64,000 nt of DNA from Amia ocellicauda (GCF_036373705.1 NC_089869.1:9671176-9735175), one strand, 5' to 3'; positions 1 to 12,872 are shown, counted from the first letter of the stretch. The notes: generated from the sequence alone by a model not told the origin. Numbers and translations: made by a program.

Positions 1-199
1 TCTAATGGATGTACATATTGGTTGTGTTACTGTGTTGTAAATAAAGTAAAAGTAATAATTCAAGTATTTATTTTGGGTTGTTGTTGCATAAAACAATATA
101 AAATTAAAATGCAGATTTTCTGCAGAATTTACAGAAAAAGTTCAGCAGAATTTAGACTAAACTTCTGCAGATTCTGTCTGGGCCTGGTCATTAGGTAGA

Positions 200-575
200 T
201 CTGAACATTCAATTCTCTGGCAACAGCTCTGGTGGACATTCCTGCAGTCAGCATGCCAATCAAAACTTGATCAATCTGTGGCATTGTATTGTGTGACAAA
301 ACTGCATTTTAGAGGGATTTTACTGTCCCCAGAACAAGGTGCACCTGTGTAATGATCATGCTGTATAATCAGTTCCTTGTTATGCCACACCTGTCAGGTG
401 GATGGGTTATCTTGGCAAAGGAGAAATGCTCACTAAAAGGGATGTCAACAACTTTGTGTACAATTTTAAAAATAAGCTTTTTGTGTGTATAGGAAATGTT
501 TGGGATCGTTCTTTTCAACTCCTGAAACTTGGCACCAACATTTTACACATTTATATTTTTGTTCTGTTTTTTGTG
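200..575 (-). mobile_element. Tc1-like DNA transposon, 5' fragment
   Basis: Read on the - strand, an ATG at 284 begins MPQIDQVLIGMLTAGMSTRA and continues VARELNVQ. This is the N-terminal helix-turn-helix opening typical of Tc1-like transposases. About 290 bases of leader precede it, and the element's outer end is near 575, in a stretch (reverse complement about 530-575) that resembles a Tc1 terminal repeat. After about 28 codons the similarity stops near 200 and an unrelated repeat follows. Only the 5' end survives, without catalytic residues, inside an abcg2 intron. Exact ends are uncertain. Confidence 0.6.
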
Positions 576-627
576 GCCTAAAATGTAAATACTTCTGATA
601 TGGTAAATGGTGAATTGTCTCTTTCAG

Positions 628-3600
628 GTTACGTGTGTGAATCGTACAATAATCCACCTGATTTCTTTCTGGATGTGATTAATGGGGATTCAACAGCAGT
701 GACCACAAGCAGAGCAGGCCCTTCCAGAGATGACCAGGACAATGGTAGGGTTACAAAAGTCCTATGATTCAATATTTTTCACTAAATGCAGCTGTTTTTC
801 AAATCAATGCATCTAACCATGTAATCACAGCAGCCTGACAAATGTTTGGAAGCATGTCAATATCCTGATCTTTTATTTTGCGATACATTTGCTGTACATT
901 TGTTGTATATCTACCAGTCTGTAAAGCACTCTGTGGCTACCCTGTGAAGGGCGCTATACAATTAAAAATGGATTGATTGATTGATTGATTGAGCTCAGTC
1001 TTCCAATACTCTCAATTTTATGAAGCTGCAACTAGCATGGAGAAATGGCTCAGAACACTGGGGACTGATTAAATTAATTCCTATTATTGTTCAGTCAACT
1101 AACCTGTTGGGCTTTTGGTAAACATTTAAGGTATAAGGCTGGCTAGGGTCCTTCCATTATTAATCTAAACCCATGAATGAAGTTGTACTGTACCTTCTAT
1201 TAATTTTATGATCATTCTTATGCCTTGAATGCATGAATGTATAAAATGGGTAATGTTTATTAGTGATGTATAAAAAAAACACTGAATTTAAGTTTAAATA
1301 GGCAGAGAAAGATGAACACTTTTGTGAATTACATTTCTAATTCACACAATTAGAAAGCAGAGAGGAAGGCAACTTGGAAACTGTGAATCCTCGGGATCCT
1401 GTAGCGGCTGATAAAACTGTGGTGGATACACTCAGTGAGAAATACATGGACTCAACCAAATTTCAGTCTGTACAAGATGCATTGAAGAATATTGAAGACC
1501 GCAGAGGAACTAATAGAAATGGCAGGAGGATGGAGTCGATCACTTATGCCACCTCATTCTTTACCCAGCTTTACTGGGTTACCAAGCGCACCTTTAAGAA
1601 CCTCATTCGGAACCCTCAGGCTTCAGTTGCGCAGGTATGAACTCCATAGTAATCCGGGATGTGTGAATCTAAGGTTCGTGGGGCTGTAAATTGCTGAAGG
1701 TTACATGGTGCTTCAATTTACTTACTTGCATTCATAGTTTTAAAACCAAAATCAAAACCCAATTCTATCCTTAATATTTACACATTTTCAAAGAACTCAA
1801 AGCATTTATCTGAACCTAGTGACCTATTTCCAAGAAACATTTACATTTCAACTTGCTGGTCTTCTGTAATTCGAATTCTATGAAATTATAATTTTCTAAG
1901 GAAATTGGTCTGAAAACAAACTGAAAGTGATTGTTTTTTCTACAGGTTTTGGTAAACCTTATTTTGGGTCTGTTCACTGGTGTGATCTTCTTTGGAGCCA
2001 AACTAGACCCCACTGGAATTCAGAACAGGTGAAGTGTTCAGCTTTGACCAACTGTGTTGTCAGCTGGTCTGTGCACACTCTTAACAATTTTAAAACATAC
2101 ACCGAATAAAATAAGTTAAATGAAGTGAATATTTACTGTATATATTCATGCACATTAATACAATTACACTTCATATGTATTGAAGTTCCAGAGAACCCTA
2201 TGAAAGATACAGACAACATTACTGTGCAATCAGAAAATGTATGACACCTTGTGGTTTCGAAAATACAACCAAACTACAAGCTCAACCAGAGAACCTTGCA
2301 GTCTTGCCTGAACTTCTCTTTGCTTATATTTTTATTGTTTTTAACCCTTGAACTGACTTGATAACATTCTTGTGAGTCAGTTTTATTTCTTTTCACAATA
2401 ACTATTTGTATGTAAGGGAAATCAAGACTGGGCCTGTGCTACAACATGTCTGGCTGGTGATCTCCTTCAATTCTGCTGAAAGCATACTGTCCACTGCATA
2501 AGGTTAAACAGCTTAGTCTCACTAAATCAAAACTTAGATTTAGATGCTAAACATTTACAACCCATTAATTGTTTCTAAAGAACCTGCACATGACGTTTGG
2601 AAATATTTATTGTTTCAGGGTGGGTGCTTTATTTTTCATCACCACCAATCAGTGTTTCTCCAGTGTGTCAGCAATTGAGGTTTTCATCAAAGAGAAGAAA
2701 TTGTTCATGTAAGTAAATTAAAAACTACATTTTATAATTGTGGTATTAAATGTTGGACAGAGCATAGATTGTTTAAAGTGAAGTATGCAATGTGTTGCAT
2801 CTTTCTTTAAATGTAGTTTAATGACTGTATACTGTAGTCATAATTATATTTTGGTGTCTGAACCCACCTCTGATATATTTCAGATTTTGGGGGGGGTTCT
2901 ACAGTGTGTATAAATGGTTCTGTTTTCTGGGGAGAACTGATAAACTGTATTTTGAATTGCTTAATTTCCCTGTTTTGCCTTTTTAAACCCTAGTCACCAG
3001 TACACCAGTGGGTACTACAGGCTATTGGCCTATTTCTTCTCAATACTACTAGGAGACCTGATTCCAATGGGGACTGTGCCTGGACTAGTTTTATCCTTAA
3101 TCACATACTGGATGATGGGTGAGTGCCTAAGTGGTTAGAATAATATTGGCTTTCATTTCAGAGACTTTTCTGTAGTATTGTTGCTATAATGGCTTTTTAA
3201 CTTCATGAAGTTTCATATCAGGGAACGTGACTGTTAAAAATTCATTGGAATGGATAGCTTTTTATTTAAATGCACATTATGGAAGCCTTTTCAAACCTGT
3301 TTAGTGTCATTCAGTTTATTCCAGATGCTTAATCACGAATCACATTAAAACCTTTTAAACCGTATGCAAACCAAACAAGGCATTTGTTCTTGCAGGTAGA
3401 AAAGGATCAATGTCTGTCTTGAAATATACGAATAATAGTATGAAGTACCCCTTCATTTTAAACTTGTAGTCTATTTGTAATAGCTTTGATTTTCTTATGT
3501 GGATCTTCTCAGGTTCCACAACATTACAGTGAAACAAAGACTACAAATTATTATATTACTAATCTTTAAACAAATTAACATTTTTGCCTGAAGTGTCCTT

Positions 3601-6600
3601 TATTGAAACATTGAAAAGATGCCTTTCCCAAAGAAGAGAACTATAGTCTGAGGCAGGGGGGTCATGCAGCTAAATTATTTGCTGAGCGTGACAAATAAGC
3701 ACTGGAATGTAATTTACATAATTAATTGTAAGGTCAGGAATTGTAAGTAATATATTGCAATATGTGTAAAATGTGAACTACTCCTGTAAACAAATGTAAC
3801 AGGACAGGTGCTTAAATGGCAGCTGCATTGAGTCCTCAAGTGACAACACCGGCTCTATTTTTAAGCCCCGTTTGATCCTTGCAGTTTGTCTTGGTTAGTC
3901 TTCGTAAGCGCTCTGCAAATAGGAACCCCTTCCTTGCTGTTTGCAGGCAGATTAATATGACGAAGAGGCAGCAAAATTATTCACACCCCCTGCTAACGAA
4001 GAAAAGCCCGTAATTACAGCTACAGACTTGGGCATGTTGTGTGGGCTTTCACAATCCACTTCAATGAATGCAAACCCACTTCTGTGAAAGTGGGCGTACA
4101 GCAAAAATTGGTCTCCTTTAGTTACAAAACGTTTAAAATTGTGGTTTCATGTTGAAATCCCAGGGTGGTCTACTGCATTGCTCTTACAGCAGGCCGTACT
4201 TTAAGGTAAAGTAAAAAGATCCTCACTTAAACAGCTTTAATTGGTCCTCTTGCTGAAAATGATACACATGCTCATTTACACCTCAGACTCACTGCCATAG
4301 AGTGCATTCAATTCTTATCACAGATCTAAACCATTTACCCTGAAATTGTTAAATGGTTGTGCTGTGACTGAGTTTTTACATTTTAGTGCATTGTGAAGAA
4401 CCTCTCTCAGATAGCCATGTGCATTTTCAACAGTTAAACAAACAAATCCATTTAGTATCTGCTGATTTCTATCAAATGTTCTGTGGCTTTAAGGTCACAA
4501 GATGTCTCACAGACTCACTGACTGTAAACAAAATTGCTGCTACAGTGCTGTCTTCTTTATGTCATTCATGGAAATGTATTGAAAAATCATACATTAAAGC
4601 TGCTTTTTTGTTTCTGAAAATACATTTGTGTACACATAATGCCAATGAATGTGAAGGCTTAGGGAAGCGCTAGTTTCTACAGTGATGTTTGCCCAGGCCG
4701 GCGATGTGACAGTGCCTCTTTGTGTTACATTTGACCGTGGATTTGTGTCTCGGAGAGGCAACACCCCAAGTGGTTGTTAAGCTATAACACAATTCCTTAC
4801 ATAACGTGATAGCTTGAGGTTTTATTTAGGAAAGGTTTGAACTGTGGGAGATGTGATCTGAGGTCAAAGTGTGATGTAATAGGAGCGTGAAATGTTTATG
4901 GTCATCAGTTTCACATGAGTGGATTCTTTTAATCTAATCTCTTGCCAGTCTTTTGGCACGTTTAAACTTGTCTCCATTTCTGATTATTAAAAAAACAAAA
5001 ACTCCTTAAAAATGGTGTACATACTGTATTGTATCAACTACAAGTACGATTGGGCAAATAAATAGTAATGCAACTGAGCTTTTTAGTCCCACTGAACAGT
5101 AATCACAGTAAGAGCAGCTCCTACCTGTCTGAGCCTCCCTGGTGCTGCTGCTTCTGCTCCTACAGCTGCTTCAGGGAGACGTCTCTCTCAGGGACAGTAA
5201 CACTGCTGCAGTGGATCCTCCTGTCCTCACCAATCAAACTGGGCTGTTTCTGATCACGAAACAAGGTTTGCATCATGCATTGTACAAACTATAAGAACAA
5301 TGAAGTCAGTGTAATTGCAGCTGAAGCTTTTGCACCTGGTTGTGCTTGACTTTATTACTAAAGCATGTACTTGCTGTTGTCGTACTATTTCTGTTTGAAC
5401 TGAGTCCCCCTCAACAACAATCCCACCTCCGGCCTGTCAGACCCTCACTGCTGCTGCTGACACTACAGCTGCTTCAATAGACTTCAGTCTCAGGGTTTAC
5501 AAATGCATACACTGAACATGCTTTACTGTATATTATACTTTCATAATAGCAACACATACTGAATGTACACTTTTTGTCTCTAAACCCACTGTAGTCTATG
5601 TGATGTGAATAATTGTGGAGGCGGCTGTAGCTGTTGACTAGTCAGTAGTATCACTAGATGTAACTTCTCTTTCTTCTGCTTTAACCTTAGGAATTGAATC
5701 GCAGGAAAAGCACCTCAACACTTAAATAATAATAAAGTACCAAAAGTAAAATGACTGACAGCAATGTATACTGTACAACACCGTTTTTTGTGTAATTTCG
5801 CATTTTTGTAAAAACACGTTTATTGACTCACGTGTTGTCAGTGCATTATAAAACAGTAGGAGAGATAAAACAACAACGTCTATTTTAATGTATTTAAATA
5901 CTGTTTTAAGCAGACTGCATACTTATTAAAATCATAATATTAGCACAAAAATAATGCAGACGCGCCAGTGAACCCGCACGGAGGCGCTGCTCGGCGCGCT
6001 GTAGCTGCTGCGTCACAACCGGCGCACACTGCATGACGCGCATGCGCTCACTAAGGGGCTGTCGCTCAATTGCGTAGTGTAGCTGAAGCGGCGAGGGATC
6101 ATATAATGAAATGTTTCTACATGGGTTTGACATGAAAAATATGAACAATGGAAATAATTCGTGCTCCCCCTGTGCCCCAAATGGCATAATGCCACCATTT
6201 AACAGTAATGGTTGTATTGTTTTGCTCTGACTGCTCTAGTTGAGGTCGACAGTGAGTTTCTGAGCTGTATCCCTCCTGCAGCACAACGGGCCGGTCCTGA
6301 GCAACTGCTGTTATACAGAATAAACTGCAACTAATACGAGAAACACTGCAGGATTTTATTATGATTCAGTATAGAGTAAATGCACTTGTTGGGTCTTAAC
6401 CGGGTCAATGTGCTGTGACAGGGATGCTCTTCATAGGACAGGCACGGTTATCATTGGCACTGTGCTGTAATGGGTCACCGTGATGTCGTTGCAGTCTTTG
6501 TTTCGCTGTAATATCATGATACCTCTAATTTTTTAAAGTTTTTATTCAATAAATGAATCATTTCAATGTTAATGCTTTGCAGGCTTCCAAAGACTCCCTG

Positions 6601-7958
6601 GTAATTTCTTCTTCTTCATGTTCACGGTGACAATGATATCCTACACAGCAACTTCATTGGCTCTTGCAGTCGGCACTGGAATGGATAGTGTTGCTGTAGC
6701 AAACCTTATCCTTACCCTGTGCTTTATCTTAATGTATGTGAGTATAAAAAGCAAAGTTTACACATCTTTAGCACTCCAGAATATTCCAAAATATAGCATG
6801 GCACACTGTATATGGTGCCCTGAGTAGGATATATTTTCATACATTTTGAAGCCATAAAAGCATTTACAATTGGACAAGACAGCTGCTGTACCTTCAGTGA
6901 TAATAGGTAGATTTTGCTTTTGTGGCTTATAAAGGCTTGTATTTCATTCATAGATCTACTGTGCTAAGTGGCAGACCTTTGTCAATATCCAGAATATCCT
7001 GAAGTATTCATCGAGTGAAGCTGAAATGTTAATGTGTAATGTACATATTTTGTAGATCTTCTCTGGCTTGCTGGTGAACCTGACCTCTGTGCCGGCTTGG
7101 ATCAACTGGCTCAAATACTTCAGCATACCAAGATATGGAATGACTGTAAGAGAGTTTTGTTTTGCTTTACAGGATATAAAGTATTACTTCTGAAGCAAAT
7201 ATTAATATTCTTTGAACAAGGCATACACCTTGATTGAACCAATCGCTATGAAATAAACTCTTGTCTCTATTTACACACCATATTAGCTCTGAATGGACAA
7301 GACAATACCAGAGATCAATGGCCTTTCTTGGGTCTTTAACTAACCTCTTGTTGTTTTACAGGCACTCCAAATAAATGAGTTCAGAGGCTTGTATTTCTGT
7401 GGAGACAAATCAAATCAAAGTACAAGCTTTCAATCTGCAATGGCTAACTGTTTAAGCAACATAAACCCACTAGGAGGAGTGTGAGTATTACAAATTATGT
7501 GATCTGAATTTTATTGTGCCTATGTATTATGCAATGTAAATTTACTAATTTACTGTACTTGCAAATTATTTCTCTGAACACCATGGGAGATGTCATATCA
7601 CATCCCAAATCATCCCAGCTAGAAAATAAGCCTTCATCGAGTTGTCCTACAGCTTTAGGCTAGAAACTACTTTACATACTTTAATCAGTGTTTTAGGAAA
7701 AGTGTGAGTGAATGCTTGTAACACTCATCCCTGCTTATATGAATATTTTAATGAGCAGCATGTTTTTACTGTAATTTGTAAGGCATAATTAATCTAGATT
7801 TTCTCAACAGGTGTTATGGTGAAGCTTATCTCTGTGGACAGGGGATTGGCTATGATAACTGGGCGATGTGGGAAAACATTGTTGCTTTGGCCTGTATGAC
7901 CATCATCTTCTTGAGCATTGCTGGTATAAAGCTCCACACAATGAAAAAGTACACATAA
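628..7958 (+). CDS. abcg2: ABC transporter ABCG2 (breast cancer resistance protein), C-terminal part
   Basis: ABCG2 is a half-transporter of the plasma membrane that dimerises and exports urate, porphyrins and xenobiotics using ATP. Nine coding exons with GT-AG borders and consistent phases are visible: 628-744, 1363-1634, 1946-2028, 2619-2708, 2994-3118, 6583-6737, 7056-7145, 7362-7480 and 7811-7958 (TAA). They give about 399 residues; the family is about 655 long, so the N-terminal nucleotide-binding domain lies left of the window. The first exon starts with the ABCG2 signature ESYNNPPDFFLDVINGDSTA. Six hydrophobic segments follow (from VLVNLILGLFTGVIFFG to ACMTIIFLSIAGI), then the end MKKYT. 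The last extracellular loop has three cysteines (YFC, ANC, GVC) and an NQS sequon, matching the human disulfide and glycosylation loop but with longer spacing. The residue equivalent to human Arg482 is Gly (codon 3070-3072). Fish have several ABCG2 copies; which one this is cannot be told here. Confidence 0.93.
915..992 (+). repeat. SINE/LINE-type 3' tail with (GATT)n end
   Basis: The segment reads like the conserved tail of fish L2/SINE elements (TGTAAAGCACTCTGTGGCTA, then GAAGGGCGCTATACAATTAAA) and ends in five GATT units. Such elements terminate in short tandem repeats. It is a short, old, 5'-truncated copy in an abcg2 intron. Confidence 0.55.
3119..6582. other. Large abcg2 intron, no gene seen
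   Basis: This 3.46-kb intron separates the exon ending WMMG from the exon starting FQRLPGNFF. No exon-like segment was found on either strand. Two CTG/CAGC-rich stretches (about 5120-5210 and 5400-5490) share the words CTGCTGCTG and ACAGCTGCTTCA and look like diverged copies of one sequence. A CpG-rich block (about 5955-6085) stands out from the AT-rich surroundings. Confidence 0.6.
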
Positions 7959-8375
7959 CATTTTGTACCAGAATAAGATTTTTAATGCTGCATCAGGGAT
8001 GTACCATACTCCCTGTCCTGTAAAGATTTCTTCCACTATCATTGTGACCCACCCCATGAAAGCAATTCTTGGCCTGTTCTTGCACAAAAATCTGAGTGTC
8101 TTATAACAGACTGAGAATTAAGGTTTTTGACCAGTTTTATCCCAGAATGATTTTAAATGGCAGGCCAAATACCAGACAAAAATTGTATGGTATAAGGATT
8201 ACTTTGCTTGGTAAGGAGCAGATTGAGCAAATTCTATTAGTTTTGGTCCATAACCATGTCTATACATTAAGTTTTCATTATAGGATTCTGCATTTGCCAT
8301 AGGAAGCAAAAATGTCAATTGTAAAAATCCATGTTTGTGGATTCTGTATATCATTACGTTTTTGTACAATTTGAA

Positions 8376-8381
8376 ATTAAA
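8376..8381 (+). other. Candidate abcg2 polyadenylation signal (ATTAAA)
   Basis: ATTAAA lies about 420 bases after the abcg2 stop codon. It is the best variant signal before the convergent ppm1k 3' end near 8.85 kb. No experimental end is known, and the 8.4-8.85 kb interval holds no gene. Confidence 0.35.
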
Positions 8382-8861
8382 CCATAAAACTAATGTAGAA
8401 TTTTGGCAGGTCTACACTGCAATCTTTAACAAGAAGAGCTCCAAATGATCAAAAACTACTTCATGAAGTTAAATTGTATTCATCGGTGCTTATGGTTTAT
8501 GCAGTCTTTAAAAATCTTTAAATGAAATGCCATTGGCTTTGTTAGGGCTACCTTTCTACAGAATAAGCTTCCACTAGGGAACCTGTCACCTAAATACAGA
8601 CCAGGGTTGTGGTTTTCCCCACATTGTCATTCAAGTAGTAAATGGAGAGATTTCTGCATGACAAGCTAGAAGAGCACTTTTGGCTATATAAATGGATATG
8701 CGTACACCACAGTGGTGACATTAAATTGCTACAAAGAGCCTGCACCAGACCTACACATGTCAAATAAGTCTACTAGATGAATTTGGTCTACCCAAACAAG
8801 CAAGATGAACCACTTTTTTGCGAGTATAAAAAGGCAACAAACCAATAATGTATTTAAGGCT

Positions 8862-8867
8862 TTTATT
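8862..8867 (-). other. Candidate ppm1k polyadenylation signal (AATAAA)
   Basis: TTTATT on the + strand is AATAAA for the - strand gene, about 425 bases downstream of its stop codon. The transcript would then end near 8845, leaving several hundred bases between the convergent 3' ends of ppm1k and abcg2. Confidence 0.45.
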
Positions 8868-9291
8868 CTAGACAACATACATTGAAGGGGCAATTTTTAT
8901 TAGCTGCTTTGTGCACAAAGTCTTCCGACTTCATAGATGCTTTTTCCTTCCCGATTGCCAGACTTGGAAGGTTCACATTTTTACAGAAGGATACGCGTGT
9001 GCATTCAGTTCAGGTCAAGATAAAATTATTAAAAATAGTTTGGCAACTTAATTCTGGAGTGCCTCAAGGCACTAAACTGGTAACTTTCTTAAGAAATGAA
9101 AGAAATACAAAAGAACCTTTTAGGTCCAGAGGAAAATGCTTTGTTATCCACATTTCAGAATAAAGATGGATCAGCATAGTACCACTCACATTTCTAGTAG
9201 TTCAACACATTGGACATTTAGGAAAATTCATGCACTTCACAATATTCTACACTCATATCTGACAACATAAGGCTTGACCAATATTGGCAAG

Positions 9292-12064
9292 TTAACTCCA
9301 ACGACCACTGGCTACCATGATTCGTCCAAAGTTTGAAGAGGTCAAGGAATTCTTGAACTTTCCCCAAGCACCAAGAGGGATCACCATAGTGGTAACATTG
9401 TCTTGCGTTCCATATTGCAGTGCCTGCATCGAGGGAACAAAAATACATCAGAAAACCCATGAGGAAACCATGCTCTATATACACAAGCATTTACCGCACA
9501 CACAAAAAATAAAAATCCAATGCGTTATTTCAATTTACCTGATCAGTTACAATGAGCGCAGCTTCTTTTGGGTCTTGGCACTTTTTCACCATGTCACACA
9601 TTTCTTGTCCTTCCATAATCCCACTGACCCCATCGGTTGTTAAAACCAGGAAGCAGTCCTTCGTCTGCTGCAACTAGGAAGTTCAAAATGCAATTTAAAA
9701 ATCAAACCCTAAAAGGGAAAAGCAAACCAATATTCCATGGAGTGGAGAAATGGATCCCATACCTTAACAGTAGTGATCTCGGGCTGTGCAGTCACACCAT
9801 AGGACTTCACCTGGAAATCGCCAATGCTGCGTGTCATGGCTAGCCTCCCATTGACATATGGCTCCCCAGCACTATTCCACTCAATGAATCCCCCACATTG
9901 TTGAATCCTACATTTAAAAAGACACTTTCAGAAAGCTGAACAAGATCTATGCTGGAGTTCCTTGCAACACTTTTCCTTTACAAGTTTGAATGGAGACTTT
10001 GGCCAGCAGCTGGTTTCCAATGAAATTCCCAACTCATAACTATGAAGTTAAAAGTTACATTCCGCTACATGTTAGAAGAATGTCTCCTTGAAACGTACAA
10101 GGTCCATTGATGTGGGAAGACCAATACCTTTTCCGTTCATCTTTTCGCCTAGGGCTGTGGTCTTCAGTTAAGCTTTCTGCTTTTCCTTCACGACAAAGCA
10201 CAGCTGGGCTATCTCCAACACTTGCAATCACAAGCTCAGTATCATTTCTCAGCAGGGCCACCGTGGCTGTTGTTCCTGATGACAGCAGTGCATCTAAAGG
10301 AAGATGCAAATTCATGTGAGTGACATATTGCAGAAAGAGGTACCACTTTAACCTATCATTTAAATTATATACTACTCTTTACAGTACTGCATATGGGATG
10401 GGGGGGAACTACAGCAGTATGCAAAACATTTCAATAAGGGAATCAAATGCATCAAGGTTAATGACTGAATTGAGACTGGGACTATGGGCCTTAAATATTT
10501 CACTACAAACTCAACTATAATGTTTTAAATTTCATAAGGGGAATTTGCCAAACACTAAACTAGATTTGACACCAGACAATCTACAATTAAACTGCTCAAA
10601 AGAAGAGAGAACTCACAAGGAGTTTACATGGTTTTTAAAAAACATTCGCAGTCTTCTGTAGTCCAGACATGGAACCGCTGGACACCATCACCTAGGTTGA
10701 AATATAAAAGTAGTAACAAACCACAAAGCAGCCACTGCTGGCTATTTATCACATGCTGGTTAATACATTTCACTCCTCTCTATCCCATTCTACACAAATT
10801 AATTTTGTTGTAGAAGGAAATTAAATTGTCAATTTAATAAGTAGCATATGGAATAGAGCGGTTGCTTGGAGCCAAGCAAGGATTTGCACTCGGACAAAAG
10901 ATGCCGTTTCCATTTTCAACATTTGTCACAAATTCAAGGCTTCACAGTTTACTAATGAATGCTTAAGGTCTTGTACAAGTTAAAATCTGCAGGATTGCAC
11001 ACCAGTGCATGGAGGGTCAAGTGTAAACTTCTGCCTCAAGGACAGGTCTAGAAAGAACATTCAGTAAGAACTTTAAAGGAATTGAACAGGTACAATAGAT
11101 TACATTAAGGTTTTTAGTGTTCAATATTTCACATGCATTACTGTACCAGCTCACTGTACTCTTGGTACAGTTCAGACTATTACAATATTTTAGAGCAGTC
11201 AAGACCAAACCCTGAAATCTATACGTCTACTTCAATTTGATTTAAATGGATGCATTGTTGGTCTAGCAGGAATTCACCATCAACGGTTTTGGCAATTGGT
11301 CAAACGATGCAGCTCAAGGTATACAACCCAACACCTCAGATGAATATGCAAATCCCTACCGGTGTGCGGTGCAAAGCATGCGACACAGCTTGTTAGTTAA
11401 CGAACAAAAGGTAGATGGGCAGGGTGGGGGAGGACAACATCTCACCTTCTCCTGAACTGCAAATGCTCTGAAGAAAAGCACTGTCGATTTGCAAAAAGGA
11501 CGTCTCCAGGACTGACTCTAGGTCTGACTGCAGCATCAGATTTCTCCTGCAATCAGAGCAAACGAGGGTCAAGGTTAAACACCAGCGCACATCCTACCAC
11601 ACTTCAAAACGGCGCTCAACGTGTCCGACTCACTGAATAAAATGCCCCAGATTCCTGGCACTGAACTCGGCCGCGGCATGGCCGCCGTGGCCGTCGAAGA
11701 CCGCGAAGAGAAACAGGTTGTCCGCCAGCTGTGCCACGCTGAAGCGGTCCTCGTTGCCCTGCCTCTTCCCAGTCTGGCTGGCACAGCCAACATTGGGGAC
11801 TCTGGGTTGTTTTAAAGTGGGCCCGGCATCCCCCAGCCAAGGCGGCAGCACAAGAGGCTCGTCTAGCCAAGTGCCAAAAGTGTCCCAAGCGGCCGGCTGC
11901 TGCACACGCCTCTCCAGCGCAGCGGCCAGGTTCTTCCTCCCGCTAGTGGCCGATATGCAGCGGGCTGAGGGCGGGCAGGACCGCCACCGCGACGCGCCGA
12001 CCTTCACTGCCCGACTCGCCACCACCCTGCCGCGCCTACAGAGGGCCAATGCGACGGTAGACAT
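9292..12064 (-). CDS. ppm1k: Mitochondrial protein phosphatase 1K (PP2C family)
   Basis: PPM1K is the mitochondrial matrix Mg/Mn phosphatase that dephosphorylates the branched-chain ketoacid dehydrogenase complex. Six coding exons join in phase: 12064-11634, 11546-11446, 10293-10128, 9907-9763, 9667-9539 and 9423-9292. The product is 367 aa (human 372). The start [12 protein letters not shown] matches the family start; an in-frame ATG two codons earlier (12070) is possible. An Arg-rich, acid-poor N-terminus fits a mitochondrial targeting peptide. PP2C motifs follow in order: [21 protein letters not shown] (Asp124), [16 protein letters not shown], a CGGFIEWNS...[13 protein letters not shown] block, LTTDGV and GTQDN, then the tail GAWGKFKNS. 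The coding exon begins at 12100 after a good acceptor, so a non-coding first exon lies upstream. Oddities: Pro207 replaces the usual Arg of VGDSRA, and PRRKDE replaces PERKDE. An acceptor shifted three bases at 9667 would remove one Gln. Confidence 0.93.
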
Positions 12065-12130
12065 GACCATCCCTGAAACAAGCCAGCGGATCTCCGATGC
12101 CTGCAAATAGAAAGGCGCGGCAATTAGCAG
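11600..12130 (-). promoter_or_regulatory. CpG-rich block over the first ppm1k coding exon
   Basis: CpG density rises sharply over the first coding exon compared with the AT-rich flanks, consistent with a CpG-island-like start region. A second GC-richer patch (about 12,660-12,760) lies where a non-coding first exon and promoter would be expected. The transcription start cannot be fixed from sequence. Confidence 0.4.
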
Positions 12131-12440
12131 GCGTCCCTGTAGCGCAGACCACAAGTAAAACGCAGATCTGCAGAAATGTCATCGCTTCAGACACATCTGC
12201 GGTACAACAACGGACCTCACTTTCGCACCCACATCTTTTGCATGAAACCTTAATGTGCAGAATATTACGGTCTCCCAGATCGCAGCTCTACATGTGCACA
12301 AGGCATTTCAGGGTCAACATTTGAAGACCCACAGACCGCTACAGTCAACCATTGTGGGTTGCCGCCCATATTCCTCACATACGCTGCCATTATTTTATAG
12401 ATTTAACAATATCCTCCCAACCACTACAAAGATGAGCTAA

Positions 12441-12482
12441 TATACATACATGCATGCATACATACATACATACATACACACG
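12441..12482. repeat. Simple repeat (CATA)n
   Basis: A run of imperfect CATACATG and CATA units between the first ppm1k coding exon and its probable promoter. It is an ordinary microsatellite. Confidence 0.8.
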
Positions 12483-12872
12483 ATCACAGAGCTTTTCTTT
12501 GCAGCCCAGCTCTAACCGACCCCAAGATTTGCAAGTATGTTCTTTGTTTAAAACAAGAAACGCAATTTAAAACAAACTGGCTTTCGCAAACGGTATACAA
12601 TGAATGTAATGATATATAAGCATACCTAGGAATAATTCGGTGAAAAATCTAAAGTTCCCACCGACAGAGAGCCTAGATCCTCGCTGTAGACGGAATGATC
12701 TCGAACACTGCAGGGTGTGTGCCGGCACCGCACTACTTCGCCGGCCGGCTTTTATAACGTTCCCTTTGGCGGATTGATACATGAAATAGTCCCACAGCAG
12801 CAGCGACGTGGAAGGTTTAGTGGAGGATGCTATGCTTTCGTACTGAGCATGCGCTAGGTAGCGATTATTATT

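Noticed and set aside
4386-4673. 95-codon + strand frame in the large abcg2 intron
   Set aside because: It lies between correctly phased abcg2 exons and resembles no ABCG2 or mobile-element segment.
9317-9643. 108-codon + strand frame
   Set aside because: Antisense of the last two ppm1k coding exons and their intron.
11621-12110. Frames of 64-130 codons on the + strand opposite ppm1k
   Set aside because: They are shadows of the GC-rich first coding exon of ppm1k on the other strand.
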